In this document: positions 6,527 through 13,354 of the stretch, piece by piece
Layout of the letters: every line of letters begins with the position of its first letter
How positions within the stretch are numbered: the stretch's first letter is position 1
Assembly (NCBI GenBank): GCA_052389435.1
Contig: JBQTIB010000157.1
Location: forward strand, 1 to 26,460
Length of the DNA stretch: 26,460 nucleotides
DNA from: JBQTKD01 sp052389435
Lineage (GTDB): Bacteria > Actinomycetota > Actinomycetes > Sporichthyales > Sporichthyaceae
Direction: 5' to 3'
The notes under the pieces: model-generated
Told to the model about the DNA's origin: nothing
The model's database searches: none
Seen by the model: only the letters and a program-made list of their open reading frames with translations
Translations under genes and position numbers: made by a program

Positions 6527-6862
6527 TCAGCGCGGCGGCCAGACCAGGGGAACCTCGCTTCGCAGTCGCGCCAGGTGGGCGAGTGCGGAGACGGCCGCGA
6601 GACCGAAAACGGCGGCCAGAATCCCGGAGGTCCACTCCGCGGCACCGGCGGCGAACGTCGCGCACTCGCTGGTGGGCGGCGAGACGCCCGGGACATAGCC
6701 CTCGGGAAACCGGCACACGTAGCTCGAGTTCGCGTCGTCGCGCGCCGTCCGCTCGCGGAACCACACGACTGAACAGACCAGCGCCAGCAGCCCGCACCCG
6801 ACCGCGAAGCGGCGCGCCCGCAGCCGGCTTCGCGCGAGGTCGGCGGGCGAGTAGGGGGCCAC
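6527..6862 (-). CDS. Small membrane protein of unknown function
   Basis: The 111-residue protein starts at GTG 6862. It has two likely membrane segments, FAVGCGLLALVCSVVWF (about residues 18-34) and ILAAVFGLAAVSALAHL (about 81-97). An extracytoplasmic loop between them holds two Cys (YVCRFPEGYVPG and SECATF) that could form a disulfide. The N-terminus is basic, so it probably faces the cytoplasm. I recognise no family. The separated hydrophobic segments and the intervening Cys pair look like real coding, but there is no homology to support it. It is transcribed divergently from the gene at 7032. Confidence 0.6.
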   Translation of the reverse strand: MAPYSPADLARSRLRARRFAVGCGLLALVCSVVWFRERTARDDANSSYVCRFPEGYVPGVSPPTSECATFAAGAAEWTSGILAAVFGLAAVSALAHLARLRSEVPLVWPPR

Positions 6863-7019
6863 AGCTCAAAGGTCGATGCTGGGTTCGACCGTGTCGACCC
6901 CACCCCATCGGCCGTCACCGGATCGTGTCCGGCATTCTGCGGACCGGACCGCGGCTGACCGCCCCGCCCGCTACGTCGCAACCGACCTGGGACGGTTGCC
7001 GGTCGCCGGGACGGAGCCG

Positions 7020-7025
7020 CACGAT
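7020..7025 (+). promoter_or_regulatory. Candidate -10 of a leaderless transcript
   Basis: CACGAT ends six bases before ATG 7032 and no Shine-Dalgarno sequence is present. The paralogous gene at 8206 has GACGAT at the same spacing. Confidence 0.4.
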
Positions 7026-7031
7026 GTCGTC

Positions 7032-7547
7032 ATGCCCGGCGGACTCGTGAACATCGTCCACGAGAACCGGCTGTGGGATCGCAGCGGTCGGGAGTGGACC
7101 TGCCGGCGGACGCAGTGGGCCGACTGCGGTACCGCCAGGAGCTTCTGCGGCCGAACTCGGCCCGCCGGCGTCCACGGGTTCGACGGCGTACTCCGCTGGG
7201 TGGAGCCCGCCGAGTTGGCGACGCTCTGGGACCGCATCGGGGACCACTGGGAGGTCCCCGGGTCCGACGTCGCGGAGGCGAACGCCGAGGGCGAGACCTT
7301 CGGCGGGCACGTGTGGCGCTCCGGCGACGACCGAATGCTCGTGGTCCAGGTGCACTGCCGACTCGCCGTGCTCGACGACTTATCGGCGGTGCCGTCCTGC
7401 GTCGACGCAGAGGTAGAGAAGCAAGAACCGAGGCGACTTTCCGCGGCCGCTGCGCCCCACCCGTTGCCTCTCTACCTCTCCGCCGACGTCGACTGGGCGC
7501 CACCCCCGCGGGACCTCCGCCCACCCGCCGGCACGATCGGGCGGTGA
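7032..7547 (+). CDS. Unknown small protein, paralogue of 8206-8529, with C-terminal extension
   Basis: Residues 1 to about 108 align with the gene at 8206. Shared blocks are RLWD..GREW, RP.GV...DG.LRWV, a Trp in the middle, and G.TF.GHVWRSG.DR followed by QVH. I know no family name for this pattern. Where the paralogue stops (QVHA), this frame continues for about 63 low-complexity residues to TGA 7545-7547. The extension overlaps a large inverted repeat (7401-7493), so it may be a read-on of a lost stop rather than selected protein. ATG 7032 is chosen because it aligns with the paralogue's start and has a leaderless-type -10 six bases upstream. The stop overlaps the GTG of the TrpF-like gene by four bases (GTGA), so the two may be translationally coupled. 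Confidence 0.6.
   Translation: MPGGLVNIVHENRLWDRSGREWTCRRTQWADCGTARSFCGRTRPAGVHGFDGVLRWVEPAELATLWDRIGDHWEVPGSDVAEANAEGETFGGHVWRSGDDRMLVVQVHCRLAVLDDLSAVPSCVDAEVEKQEPRRLSAAAAPHPLPLYLSADVDWAPPPRDLRPPAGTIGR
7401..7493. repeat. Long imperfect inverted repeat
   Basis: The left arm 7401-7424 starts GTCGACG and contains GAGGTAGAGAAGCAA. The reverse complement of 7464-7493 starts GTCGACG and ends GAGGTAGAGAGGCAA. Apart from one mismatch and a 6-base insertion the arms agree, around a 39-base loop. It lies in the extension of the gene at 7032 and just before the TrpF-like gene. It could be a terminator-like or attenuator-like structure, or a miniature element remnant. Confidence 0.6.
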
Positions 7548-8155
7548 CCGACGGCCAGGAACCTACGCACCGGACCTTCGCCAAGGTCTGCGGGCTGCGC
7601 ACCGAAGAGCAGATCGACTGGGCGATCGAGCTCGGGTACGACGCCATCGGGGTCGTGCTGGCGCCGAAGAGTCCCCGGTACTGCCCGCCGGAGCGGGCGC
7701 GGGAGTTGGCGGCGCACGCCCGCGGCCGGATCCCGTCGTTCGTCGTGGCGCTGAGCTGGGCGCAGGCCGAGCAGGTCGCCGACGCCTTCGACGTCGTCCA
7801 GATCTACGAGCCCGTCCCGCTGCCGAACCTGGCGTTCGCGTCCAAGGATCCGCCTCCCCCGCAGGTCGCGTTCGAGTGGTTCGTCTACGACGCGAGCACC
7901 GGCAGCGGCGTCTTCCAGGACTTCCCCGACTGGCTCGCCGACGTGCCGGGGAAGCTGCTCGTCGCCGGTGGCCTGGACGCCGCCAACGTCGGGCAGGTGA
8001 TCGAGTCCCTCGCCCCGTTCGGCGTCGACGTCTCCAGCGGCGTCGAGAGCTCCCCGGGGGTGAAGGACCGGGACCTCATGGCGGCCTACATCGCGCAGGT
8101 GCGGCACTCCCGCTCGGCGGCGGGTGCGCAAGACCACACGCGTACCGCCGGGTAG
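7544..8155 (+). CDS. Phosphoribosylanthranilate isomerase-like (TrpF-family) protein
   Basis: The 203-residue protein has the TrpF layout. KVCGL at residues 14-18 has the catalytic Cys16 (canonical KICG). GYDAIGVVLAPKSPR matches the GA.GFVF...SPR region. DVVQIYEP stands where the family has VQLHG. VYDASTGSG has the candidate general acid Asp116. LLVAGGLDAANV and FGVDVSSGVESSPGVKD are the phosphate-binding C-terminal motifs. TrpF isomerises phosphoribosylanthranilate in tryptophan synthesis. The altered VQLHG block and the absence of any other trp gene nearby leave room for a different substrate. GTG 7544 overlaps the upstream stop. The gene is framed by two paralogous unknown genes, so it may work with them. 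Confidence 0.75.
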   Translation: MTDGQEPTHRTFAKVCGLRTEEQIDWAIELGYDAIGVVLAPKSPRYCPPERARELAAHARGRIPSFVVALSWAQAEQVADAFDVVQIYEPVPLPNLAFASKDPPPPQVAFEWFVYDASTGSGVFQDFPDWLADVPGKLLVAGGLDAANVGQVIESLAPFGVDVSSGVESSPGVKDRDLMAAYIAQVRHSRSAAGAQDHTRTAG

Positions 8156-8205
8156 CCGCCCACCGAGTCTGGACGACCCTCGCCCGCGCGCCCGACGATG
8201 GTCCC

Positions 8206-8529
8206 ATGTTGGGAGTGTGCAGCCTCGTCAGCGGCGACCGCCTGTGGGACCACCTCGGTCGCGAGTGGTTTCGCGACGTCTCCCACGCCGACGACCACAC
8301 CGCGGACAGCCACTTCGGCTCCATCCGCCCCGTCGGCGTGATCCGTCCCGACGGGCTGCTTCGCTGGGTCACCGAGCCCGAGGCCCGGGACTTCTGGGAC
8401 GACGTGCGCGAGCACTACCTCGGCCCCGGAGACACCCAGGCCCCCGTCAACGACCGCGGCCAGACCTTCACCGGGCACGTGTGGCGCTCCGGCAAGGACC
8501 GGCTTTTCACCCTGCAGGTGCACGCCTAG
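8206..8529 (+). CDS. Unknown small protein, paralogue of 7032-7547
   Basis: The 107-residue soluble protein contains RLWDHLGREW, SIRPVGVIRPDGLLRWV, FWDDVREHY and GQTFTGHVWRSGKDR, ending LQVHA. These blocks are shared with the product of 7032. It is rich in Trp, Asp and Arg and has no signal peptide, membrane segment or catalytic motif that I recognise. Two ATGs lie close together; ATG 8206 is chosen because the N-terminus aligns with the paralogue and GACGAT lies six bases upstream, as in a leaderless gene. It follows the TrpF-like gene by 50 bp, so the three genes read as paralogue, TrpF, paralogue. Confidence 0.7.
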   Translation: MLGVCSLVSGDRLWDHLGREWFRDVSHADDHTADSHFGSIRPVGVIRPDGLLRWVTEPEARDFWDDVREHYLGPGDTQAPVNDRGQTFTGHVWRSGKDRLFTLQVHA

Positions 8530-8582
8530 CTTTCGTCCCACCCGGGCGCGGGAAGATGGCGTTCGGCGACGGGAGAACGCGC

Positions 8583-9641
8583 ATGTGCCAGGCCAGTGGC
8601 GATCCGGCGACGATCGCAGCGGTCACTCCGCGGGAGGCGACGGGCGCGGCGGTCGATCCGATCGCCCTCGCACCGGTGGACTCGGTCGAGATCACCACGC
8701 TCGTCGACAACTCCTTCGACGCCCTGCTGACCGACTCCAACGAGCGGATGGACCGTCGCAGCTTCGCCGCGGGAAGCGCCGCCGCGCCGCAGTTCGAGGG
8801 CGGGTCCACGCACGTCGGGCTCGTCGCCGAGCACGGCTTCGGCGCGCTGGTGACCGTGCGGCGGGGTTCGACGAGCACGACCCTGCTGTTCGACACCGGC
8901 CTGTCCCCGACGGCGCTGGTGACCAACGCCGAGCGGCTCGGCGTCGACCTCGGCGGGCTGCACAGCGTCGTGCTGAGTCACGGTCACTTCGACCACGCCG
9001 GCGGGCTCGCGGGGCTCGCCGGAAGAAAGGGCGTGCGCTCCCTGCCGATGGTCGTGCACCCGCTGATCTGGACCCGGCGCCGCCTCGCGCTGCCCGGCCG
9101 CGAGCCCGACGAATTGCCGACGCTCAGCCGCTCGGCGCTGGCCGCCGAGGGGTACGAGGTGATCGAGCGCCGGGTCCCGTCGCTGCTGCTCGACGGCTCC
9201 GTCCTGCTCACCGGCGAGGTCGACCGCACCACCGAGTTCGAGCGCGGCATGCCCCCGGCGCACGAGGCGTGGACCGGAACGGACTGGGCGCACGACCCGA
9301 CGGTGATCGACGACCAGGCCCTCGTCGTGCACGTGCGCGGACGCGGCCTGGTGGTGCTGACCGGCTGCGGGCACGCCGGCGCGGTCAACATCGTCCGGCA
9401 CGCCCAGCGCCTCACCGGCGTCTCGCAACTGCACGCGCTGCTCGGCGGCTTCCACCTCGGCGGGCCGTGGTTCGAACCGGTCATCGGCCCGACGGTCGAC
9501 GCCCTCCTCGCCGCGGCCCCGAGCCTGATCGTGCCCGGCCACTGCACCGGCTGGCGCGCCCAGCACGCCCTCGCTGCGGCGCTGCCGGACGCCTGGGTGC
9601 CGAACAGCGTCGGCACGACGTACACCCTGACGGCGGCCTAG
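8583..9641 (+). CDS. MBL-fold metallo-hydrolase (dihydropterin phosphate synthase-like family)
   Basis: The 352-residue protein has the metallo-beta-lactamase signature LSHGHFDHAGG (HxHxDH), a later metal-ligand segment GCGHAGAVNI, and a terminal PGHCTGW. LLFDTGLSPTALVTNAERLGVDL before the HxHxDH motif is the usual strand/Asp element. This arrangement resembles MBL proteins annotated as 7,8-dihydropterin-6-methyl-(ribofuranosyl)aminobenzene phosphate synthase-like. The substrate cannot be told from sequence and several such annotations are unproven. ATG 8583 follows GGGAGAA at suitable spacing. The first 60 residues come before the fold and are not conserved in anything I recognise. It should be cytoplasmic and bind two metal ions. 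Confidence 0.8.
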   Translation: MCQASGDPATIAAVTPREATGAAVDPIALAPVDSVEITTLVDNSFDALLTDSNERMDRRSFAAGSAAAPQFEGGSTHVGLVAEHGFGALVTVRRGSTSTTLLFDTGLSPTALVTNAERLGVDLGGLHSVVLSHGHFDHAGGLAGLAGRKGVRSLPMVVHPLIWTRRRLALPGREPDELPTLSRSALAAEGYEVIERRVPSLLLDGSVLLTGEVDRTTEFERGMPPAHEAWTGTDWAHDPTVIDDQALVVHVRGRGLVVLTGCGHAGAVNIVRHAQRLTGVSQLHALLGGFHLGGPWFEPVIGPTVDALLAAAPSLIVPGHCTGWRAQHALAAALPDAWVPNSVGTTYTLTAA

Positions 9642-9660
9642 CAGCCGCCGTTGGAAGGTT

Positions 9661-9676
9661 CCCCGACTCGCCGGGG
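9661..9676. terminator. Short hairpin between the MBL and ndh genes
   Basis: CCCCG 9661-9665 pairs with CGGGG 9672-9676. It lies about 20 bp after the MBL stop with no T tract. It is a weak terminator candidate. Confidence 0.3.
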
Positions 9677-9828
9677 TGTGGCGAAGGCAACGGTCCGTAG
9701 GAGAGATGCGCCATGGGAGCGCGCGTAGCCTTTTGAAAGTCTGCGGAGCCTGACGGTGCCGCGTGTCCCCAGCGGCCCCCGCCCGACGCACCGGGTGGTC
9801 AATCCACGGCGCGAGACCGGGAGTAACT

Positions 9829-11271
9829 GTGAGCAGCACGTCCAAGGCGCGCAACTCGCTGCACCGGGTTGTCGTCATCGGCTCCGGCTTCGGCGGGCTC
9901 TACGCGACCCGCGCACTGAAGAAGGCGAACTGCCAGGTCACGGTCATCGCGCGGACTTCCCACCACCTCTTCCAGCCGATGCTGTACCAAGTGGCGACCG
10001 CCGTCGTCTCCGAGGGCGAAATCGCGCCGCAGACTCGCGAGGTCCTCAACAGGCAGCACAACGCCCGCGTCATCCTCGGCGAGGTGGTCAAGGTCGACCT
10101 GAACGCCCGGACGGTCACCTCGACGACGCCGCTGGGCGAGAAGGTCACTCCGTACGACACGCTGATCGTCGCCGCGGGCGCCGGGCAGTCCTACTTCGGC
10201 AACGACCAGTTCACCGAGTACGCCCCCGGCATGAAGACCATCGACGACGCCCTCGAGTTGCGCGGGCGGATCTTCGGCGCGTTCGAGCTCGCCGAGATCG
10301 CGCCCGACGAGGCGACCCGCGAGCGGATGCTGACCTTCGTCGTCGTCGGCGCGGGGCCGACGGGCGTGGAGATGGCCGGTCAGATCTCCGAACTCGCGCA
10401 CAAGACCCTGCGCAAGGACTTCCGGGTCGCGGACACCCGCAAGGCGCGGGTCATTCTGCTGGACGCCGTCGACAAGGTCCTGCCGCAGTTCGGCGGCAAC
10501 CTGTCGGAGTCCGCGCACAGGGAGCTGGAGAAGTCCGGCGTCGAGGTCGAGCTCGGCAAGAAGGTCGTCGATATGGACGGCGACGGAGTCGTCGTCGAGG
10601 ACCACGACGGCAACCGCACGCGCATCGAGGCCCGCTGCAAGGTGTGGGCCGCGGGCGTGTCCGCCTCGCCGCTGGGCAAGCAGCTCGTCGCGCAGTCCGA
10701 CGCGGAGCTCGACCGGGTCGGCCGCGTCGTCGTGAACTCCGACCTGAGCCTGCCCGGCCGCCCCGAGGTCTACGTCATCGGGGACATGGCGAACAAGGAC
10801 AACCTTCCGGGCGTCGCGCAGGTCGCCATGCAGGGCGCCAAGCACGTGGCCAAGGAGATCAAGAAGGGTCTCGCCGGGCGGGAGACCGGGCACGAGTTCA
10901 AGTACTTCGACAAGGGCTCCATGGCGATGGTCACCCGGTTCCACGCCGTGGCCAAGATCGGCAAGCTCCAACTCCACGGCTTCATCGCCTGGAACGTGTG
11001 GCTGATCATCCACCTGATGTATCTCGTCGGCTACCGCAATCGGCTCACGTGCGCCCTGCGTTGGACGGCGAACTTCATCGGTCACCACCGTTCCGAGCGG
11101 ACCATCACCCACCAGCAGGTCCTCGGCAGGCGCGCGCTGCTGCGGCTGCAGGAGGGCCGGACCGACGACCCGTGGGGGCTCAAGATCACGGCCACGGCGG
11201 GCCCGGAGCACGTCGCGTCCGTCGAGCCGTCTGCCTCGATCGACTCGCCGGTCAAGCAGTCCGTCAGCTAG
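9829..11271 (+). CDS. ndh: Type II NADH:quinone oxidoreductase (NDH-2)
   Basis: The 480-residue flavoprotein has two dinucleotide-binding motifs: GSGFGG (residues 18-23) for FAD and GAGPTG (174-179) for NADH. YVIGDMAN with Asp319 is the FAD-contacting block. SHHLFQPMLYQVATAVVSEGEIA and LPGVAQVAMQGAKHVAKEI are typical of actinobacterial NDH-2. The C-terminal part (FIAWNVWLIIHLMYLVGYRNR) is the membrane-associating region. The enzyme moves electrons from NADH to the menaquinone pool without pumping protons. I chose GTG 9829, preceded by GGGAG, which gives a length normal for the family. An in-frame GTG at 9763 would add 22 unlike residues. It appears to be a single gene. A predicted role in redox balance is standard for the family. 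Confidence 0.93.
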   Translation: MSSTSKARNSLHRVVVIGSGFGGLYATRALKKANCQVTVIARTSHHLFQPMLYQVATAVVSEGEIAPQTREVLNRQHNARVILGEVVKVDLNARTVTSTTPLGEKVTPYDTLIVAAGAGQSYFGNDQFTEYAPGMKTIDDALELRGRIFGAFELAEIAPDEATRERMLTFVVVGAGPTGVEMAGQISELAHKTLRKDFRVADTRKARVILLDAVDKVLPQFGGNLSESAHRELEKSGVEVELGKKVVDMDGDGVVVEDHDGNRTRIEARCKVWAAGVSASPLGKQLVAQSDAELDRVGRVVVNSDLSLPGRPEVYVIGDMANKDNLPGVAQVAMQGAKHVAKEIKKGLAGRETGHEFKYFDKGSMAMVTRFHAVAKIGKLQLHGFIAWNVWLIIHLMYLVGYRNRLTCALRWTANFIGHHRSERTITHQQVLGRRALLRLQEGRTDDPWGLKITATAGPEHVASVEPSASIDSPVKQSVS

Positions 11272-11418
11272 CTCGACCGGCGAAGCGGCCGCCCGAGCGG
11301 GGCCCGTGTCAGCCCGAACGGCTCCACAAACCGGGACAAACCGGGCACGCGAACAGCCATTGAGGATGACGTGCGCAATGGTTCTTGACGCGCTTGGAAG
11401 TGTGTGATCGGCGGCGCG

Positions 11419-11424
11419 TAGGGT
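11419..11424 (+). promoter_or_regulatory. Candidate -10 (TAGGGT) upstream of the MDMPI gene
   Basis: TAGGGT ends eight bases before ATG 11433, with no Shine-Dalgarno sequence in between. The same hexamer precedes the starts at 15337 and 18263. Confidence 0.45.
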
Positions 11425-11432
11425 CGCGCGGC

Positions 11433-12128
11433 ATGGGACAGACGCGCGCGCTCGGTGAGATCTACGGCGAGACCCGGCTACGGGTCGGCGAACTGGTCGG
11501 CGGGCTGACCGAGCAGCAGCTCGCGACGAGGCTGCCGACGTGCCCCGAGTGGGACGTGCGGGACGTCGTAGGGCACATGGTCGGGCTGCTCGGCGACGTA
11601 CTCGAGCAGCGCTTCGAAGGCGTGGGCACACCGGAGTGGACCGCGGCCCAGGTCGAGGCGATGCGGGGACTGAGCCTCGGCGGCGCGCTCGAGGCGTGGA
11701 ACGAGCGGGCGGTGCCGGTCGAGTCGCGGTTCGACGAGGCCCTCGGGGTGTTCTCCGCTCGGCTGGTCTCGGACACCTGGAACCACGAGCAGGACATCCG
11801 CGGCGCCCTGCACCTGCCGGCGGCGCACCGGGACTCCGACGCGGTTCCCGCTGCGCTGGCCGCACAGATGGAGATGCTCACCACGCGCCTGGACGAGGCC
11901 GGGCTGCCCGCGCTGACGATGGTGACGGCAGAGGGCGAATGGCGTGCGGGCACCGGCGAACCGACCGCGCGGGTGAACCTCTCGACCCAGGCCGACCTTC
12001 TGCGCTTCCTCCTCGGCCGGCGCAGCCGGGCGCAGCTCGCGTCGCTGGACTGGCAGGCCCCGGACCGCGACGCCTACCTCACCGCCTTCCCCCGCTTCGG
12101 TCCCGCCGCGTACGACATCCACGAATAG
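11433..12128 (+). CDS. Maleylpyruvate isomerase-family, mycothiol-dependent enzyme (MDMPI)
   Basis: The 231-residue protein has the N-terminal DinB-like four-helix domain of the MDMPI family: LPTCPEWDVRDVVGHMVGLL near residues 30-50 carries the conserved PeW.v.dvvgH motif with a metal-binding His. DTWNHEQDIRGAL supplies the other typical ligand region. A smaller C-terminal domain (ARVNLSTQADLLRFLLGRR, SLDWQAP) follows. Members use mycothiol, the thiol of actinobacteria, in isomerase or transferase reactions; the substrate varies and cannot be read here. ATG 11433 is chosen because an upstream in-frame ATG at 11385 adds poorly conserved residues, and TAGGGT lies just upstream as in a leaderless transcript. 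No operon partner is apparent. Confidence 0.82.
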   Translation: MGQTRALGEIYGETRLRVGELVGGLTEQQLATRLPTCPEWDVRDVVGHMVGLLGDVLEQRFEGVGTPEWTAAQVEAMRGLSLGGALEAWNERAVPVESRFDEALGVFSARLVSDTWNHEQDIRGALHLPAAHRDSDAVPAALAAQMEMLTTRLDEAGLPALTMVTAEGEWRAGTGEPTARVNLSTQADLLRFLLGRRSRAQLASLDWQAPDRDAYLTAFPRFGPAAYDIHE

Positions 12129-12210
12129 CCGCCGCTCCCAGGCGCGTCCCGCCGCCGAACGCCCGGTCGCGGCGCATCGCCGTCCCGTCCGTTCCGCGTC
12201 GCCCTTGCCA

Positions 12211-12230
12211 AACCTACGGTATCGTAGGTT
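12211..12230. promoter_or_regulatory. Operator-like palindrome ahead of the desaturase gene
   Basis: AACCTACG 12211-12218 is the exact reverse complement of CGTAGGTT 12223-12230. TTGCCA directly upstream (12205-12210) could be a -35, and TACGGT (12230-12235) a -10, so a bound repressor would cover the promoter. Another TACGTAGG follows at 12236-12243. TetR-type regulators of actinobacterial lipid genes use sites of this kind; the regulator is not in the window. Confidence 0.65.
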
Positions 12231-12260
12231 ACGGTTACGTAGGCGAAGGAGGGGGTTGCG

Positions 12261-13226
12261 ATGACCGCGACGATGGAACCGGTCCACGAGGGCCGACAGG
12301 TGCTTGGCTGGGGACGCAAGGGCAACGTCGAGATCGGGTTTCTCTGGGCGTTCGTTCTCGGCCCGTGGATTGCGCTGGCCGCAGGTCTGTGGCTCACGTG
12401 GAACACCTCGATCGCGCTGAACTGGACCCAGGCGGGGATCTTCGCCTTCCTCTATCTGTTCACCAGCCTTGGCATCACCGTCGGCTTCCACCGCCACCTG
12501 ACCCACCGGTCGTTCAAGGCCAAGCGCTGGCTGCGGATCGTGCTCACGCTGGCGGGCACCATGGCCGTCGAGGGCGGGCCGGTGCGCTGGGTCGCCGACC
12601 ACCGCCGCCACCACGAGTTCTCCGACGAGGCCGACGACCCGCACTCCCCCTGGCGCTTCGGCCACAGCCCCGCCGGGTTGGCCAAGGGGATGGTCTGGGC
12701 GCACGTCGGCTGGCTGTTCACCCGCGAGAACACCAGCGCCCGCACGTTCGCGCCGGACCTGATCGCCGACCGCGACGTGCGCTGGTTCCAGAAGAACTTC
12801 GTCTGGGTGCTGCTGTTCAGCCTCGCGCTGCCGACCGCACTGGGCGGTCTGCTCACCTGGTCCTGGCAGGGCGCGGTCGCGGGCTACATCTGGGGCGGCC
12901 TCGTCCGCATCGCACTGGTCCACCACGTCACGTGGTCGGTGAACTCGATCTGCCACGTCGTCGGCGAGCGCCCGTTCACCACCGGCGACAGGGCCACCAA
13001 CGTCTGGTGGCTTGCGATCCCGAGCCAGGGCGAGTCCTGGCACAACCTGCACCACGCGGACCCGATGAGCGCCCGCCACGGCGTCGACAAGGGCCAACTC
13101 GACGCCTCCGCCCGCCTGATCTGGCTCTTCGAGAAGGCCGGCTGGGCCTGGAATGCGAAGTGGCCGACGCCCGAACGTCTCGACGCCCGCCGCCGCGAAC
13201 CGCAGAACACGCCCGTCGCCCGCTGA
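12261..13226 (+). CDS. Membrane acyl-CoA/acyl-lipid desaturase (delta-9 type)
   Basis: The 321-residue membrane di-iron enzyme has the three His boxes of the family: HRHLTH (His77-His82), HRRHH (His114-His118) and HNLHH (His261-His265). Hydrophobic segments around residues 25-47, 53-72 and 180-210 form the membrane part. The His boxes face the cytoplasm and hold two irons. The enzyme inserts a double bond into a saturated fatty acyl chain using oxygen and an electron donor, and so tunes membrane fluidity. An RBS (GGAGGGGG) precedes ATG 12261. The palindrome at 12211-12230 suggests tight transcriptional control. The C-terminal codons and the stop lie in a short duplicated DNA stretch (13194-13287). 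Confidence 0.92.
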   Translation: MTATMEPVHEGRQVLGWGRKGNVEIGFLWAFVLGPWIALAAGLWLTWNTSIALNWTQAGIFAFLYLFTSLGITVGFHRHLTHRSFKAKRWLRIVLTLAGTMAVEGGPVRWVADHRRHHEFSDEADDPHSPWRFGHSPAGLAKGMVWAHVGWLFTRENTSARTFAPDLIADRDVRWFQKNFVWVLLFSLALPTALGGLLTWSWQGAVAGYIWGGLVRIALVHHVTWSVNSICHVVGERPFTTGDRATNVWWLAIPSQGESWHNLHHADPMSARHGVDKGQLDASARLIWLFEKAGWAWNAKWPTPERLDARRREPQNTPVAR

Positions 13227-13287
13227 CCGACGCAACGCCGCCCGCCCCGCGAACCGCAGAACACGCCCGCCGACCGACGCAGCGCCG
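13194..13287. repeat. Tandem duplication spanning the desaturase stop codon
   Basis: The 22 bases at 13194-13215 (start CGCGAACCGCAGAACA) recur exactly at 13248-13269, 54 bp later. The following GACCGACGCAACGCCG (13225) recurs as GACCGACGCAGCGCCG (13272) with a 7-bp shortening. The second copy lies after the stop codon and is non-coding. Confidence 0.8.
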
Positions 13288-13354
13288 ACCGACGTCGACC
13301 GCTGCGACGGTTGTCGGCCGGCGCCCGTAGCACCGGCCTGACAGCCTTGCGGAC

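Noticed and set aside
8526..9878. Minus-strand open frame antisense to the MBL gene
   Set aside because: No recognisable domain, and the plus-strand MBL motifs are unambiguous.
9799..11865. 688-codon minus-strand open frame opposite the NADH dehydrogenase
   Set aside because: It is a complementary-strand shadow. The plus strand has both dinucleotide-binding motifs.
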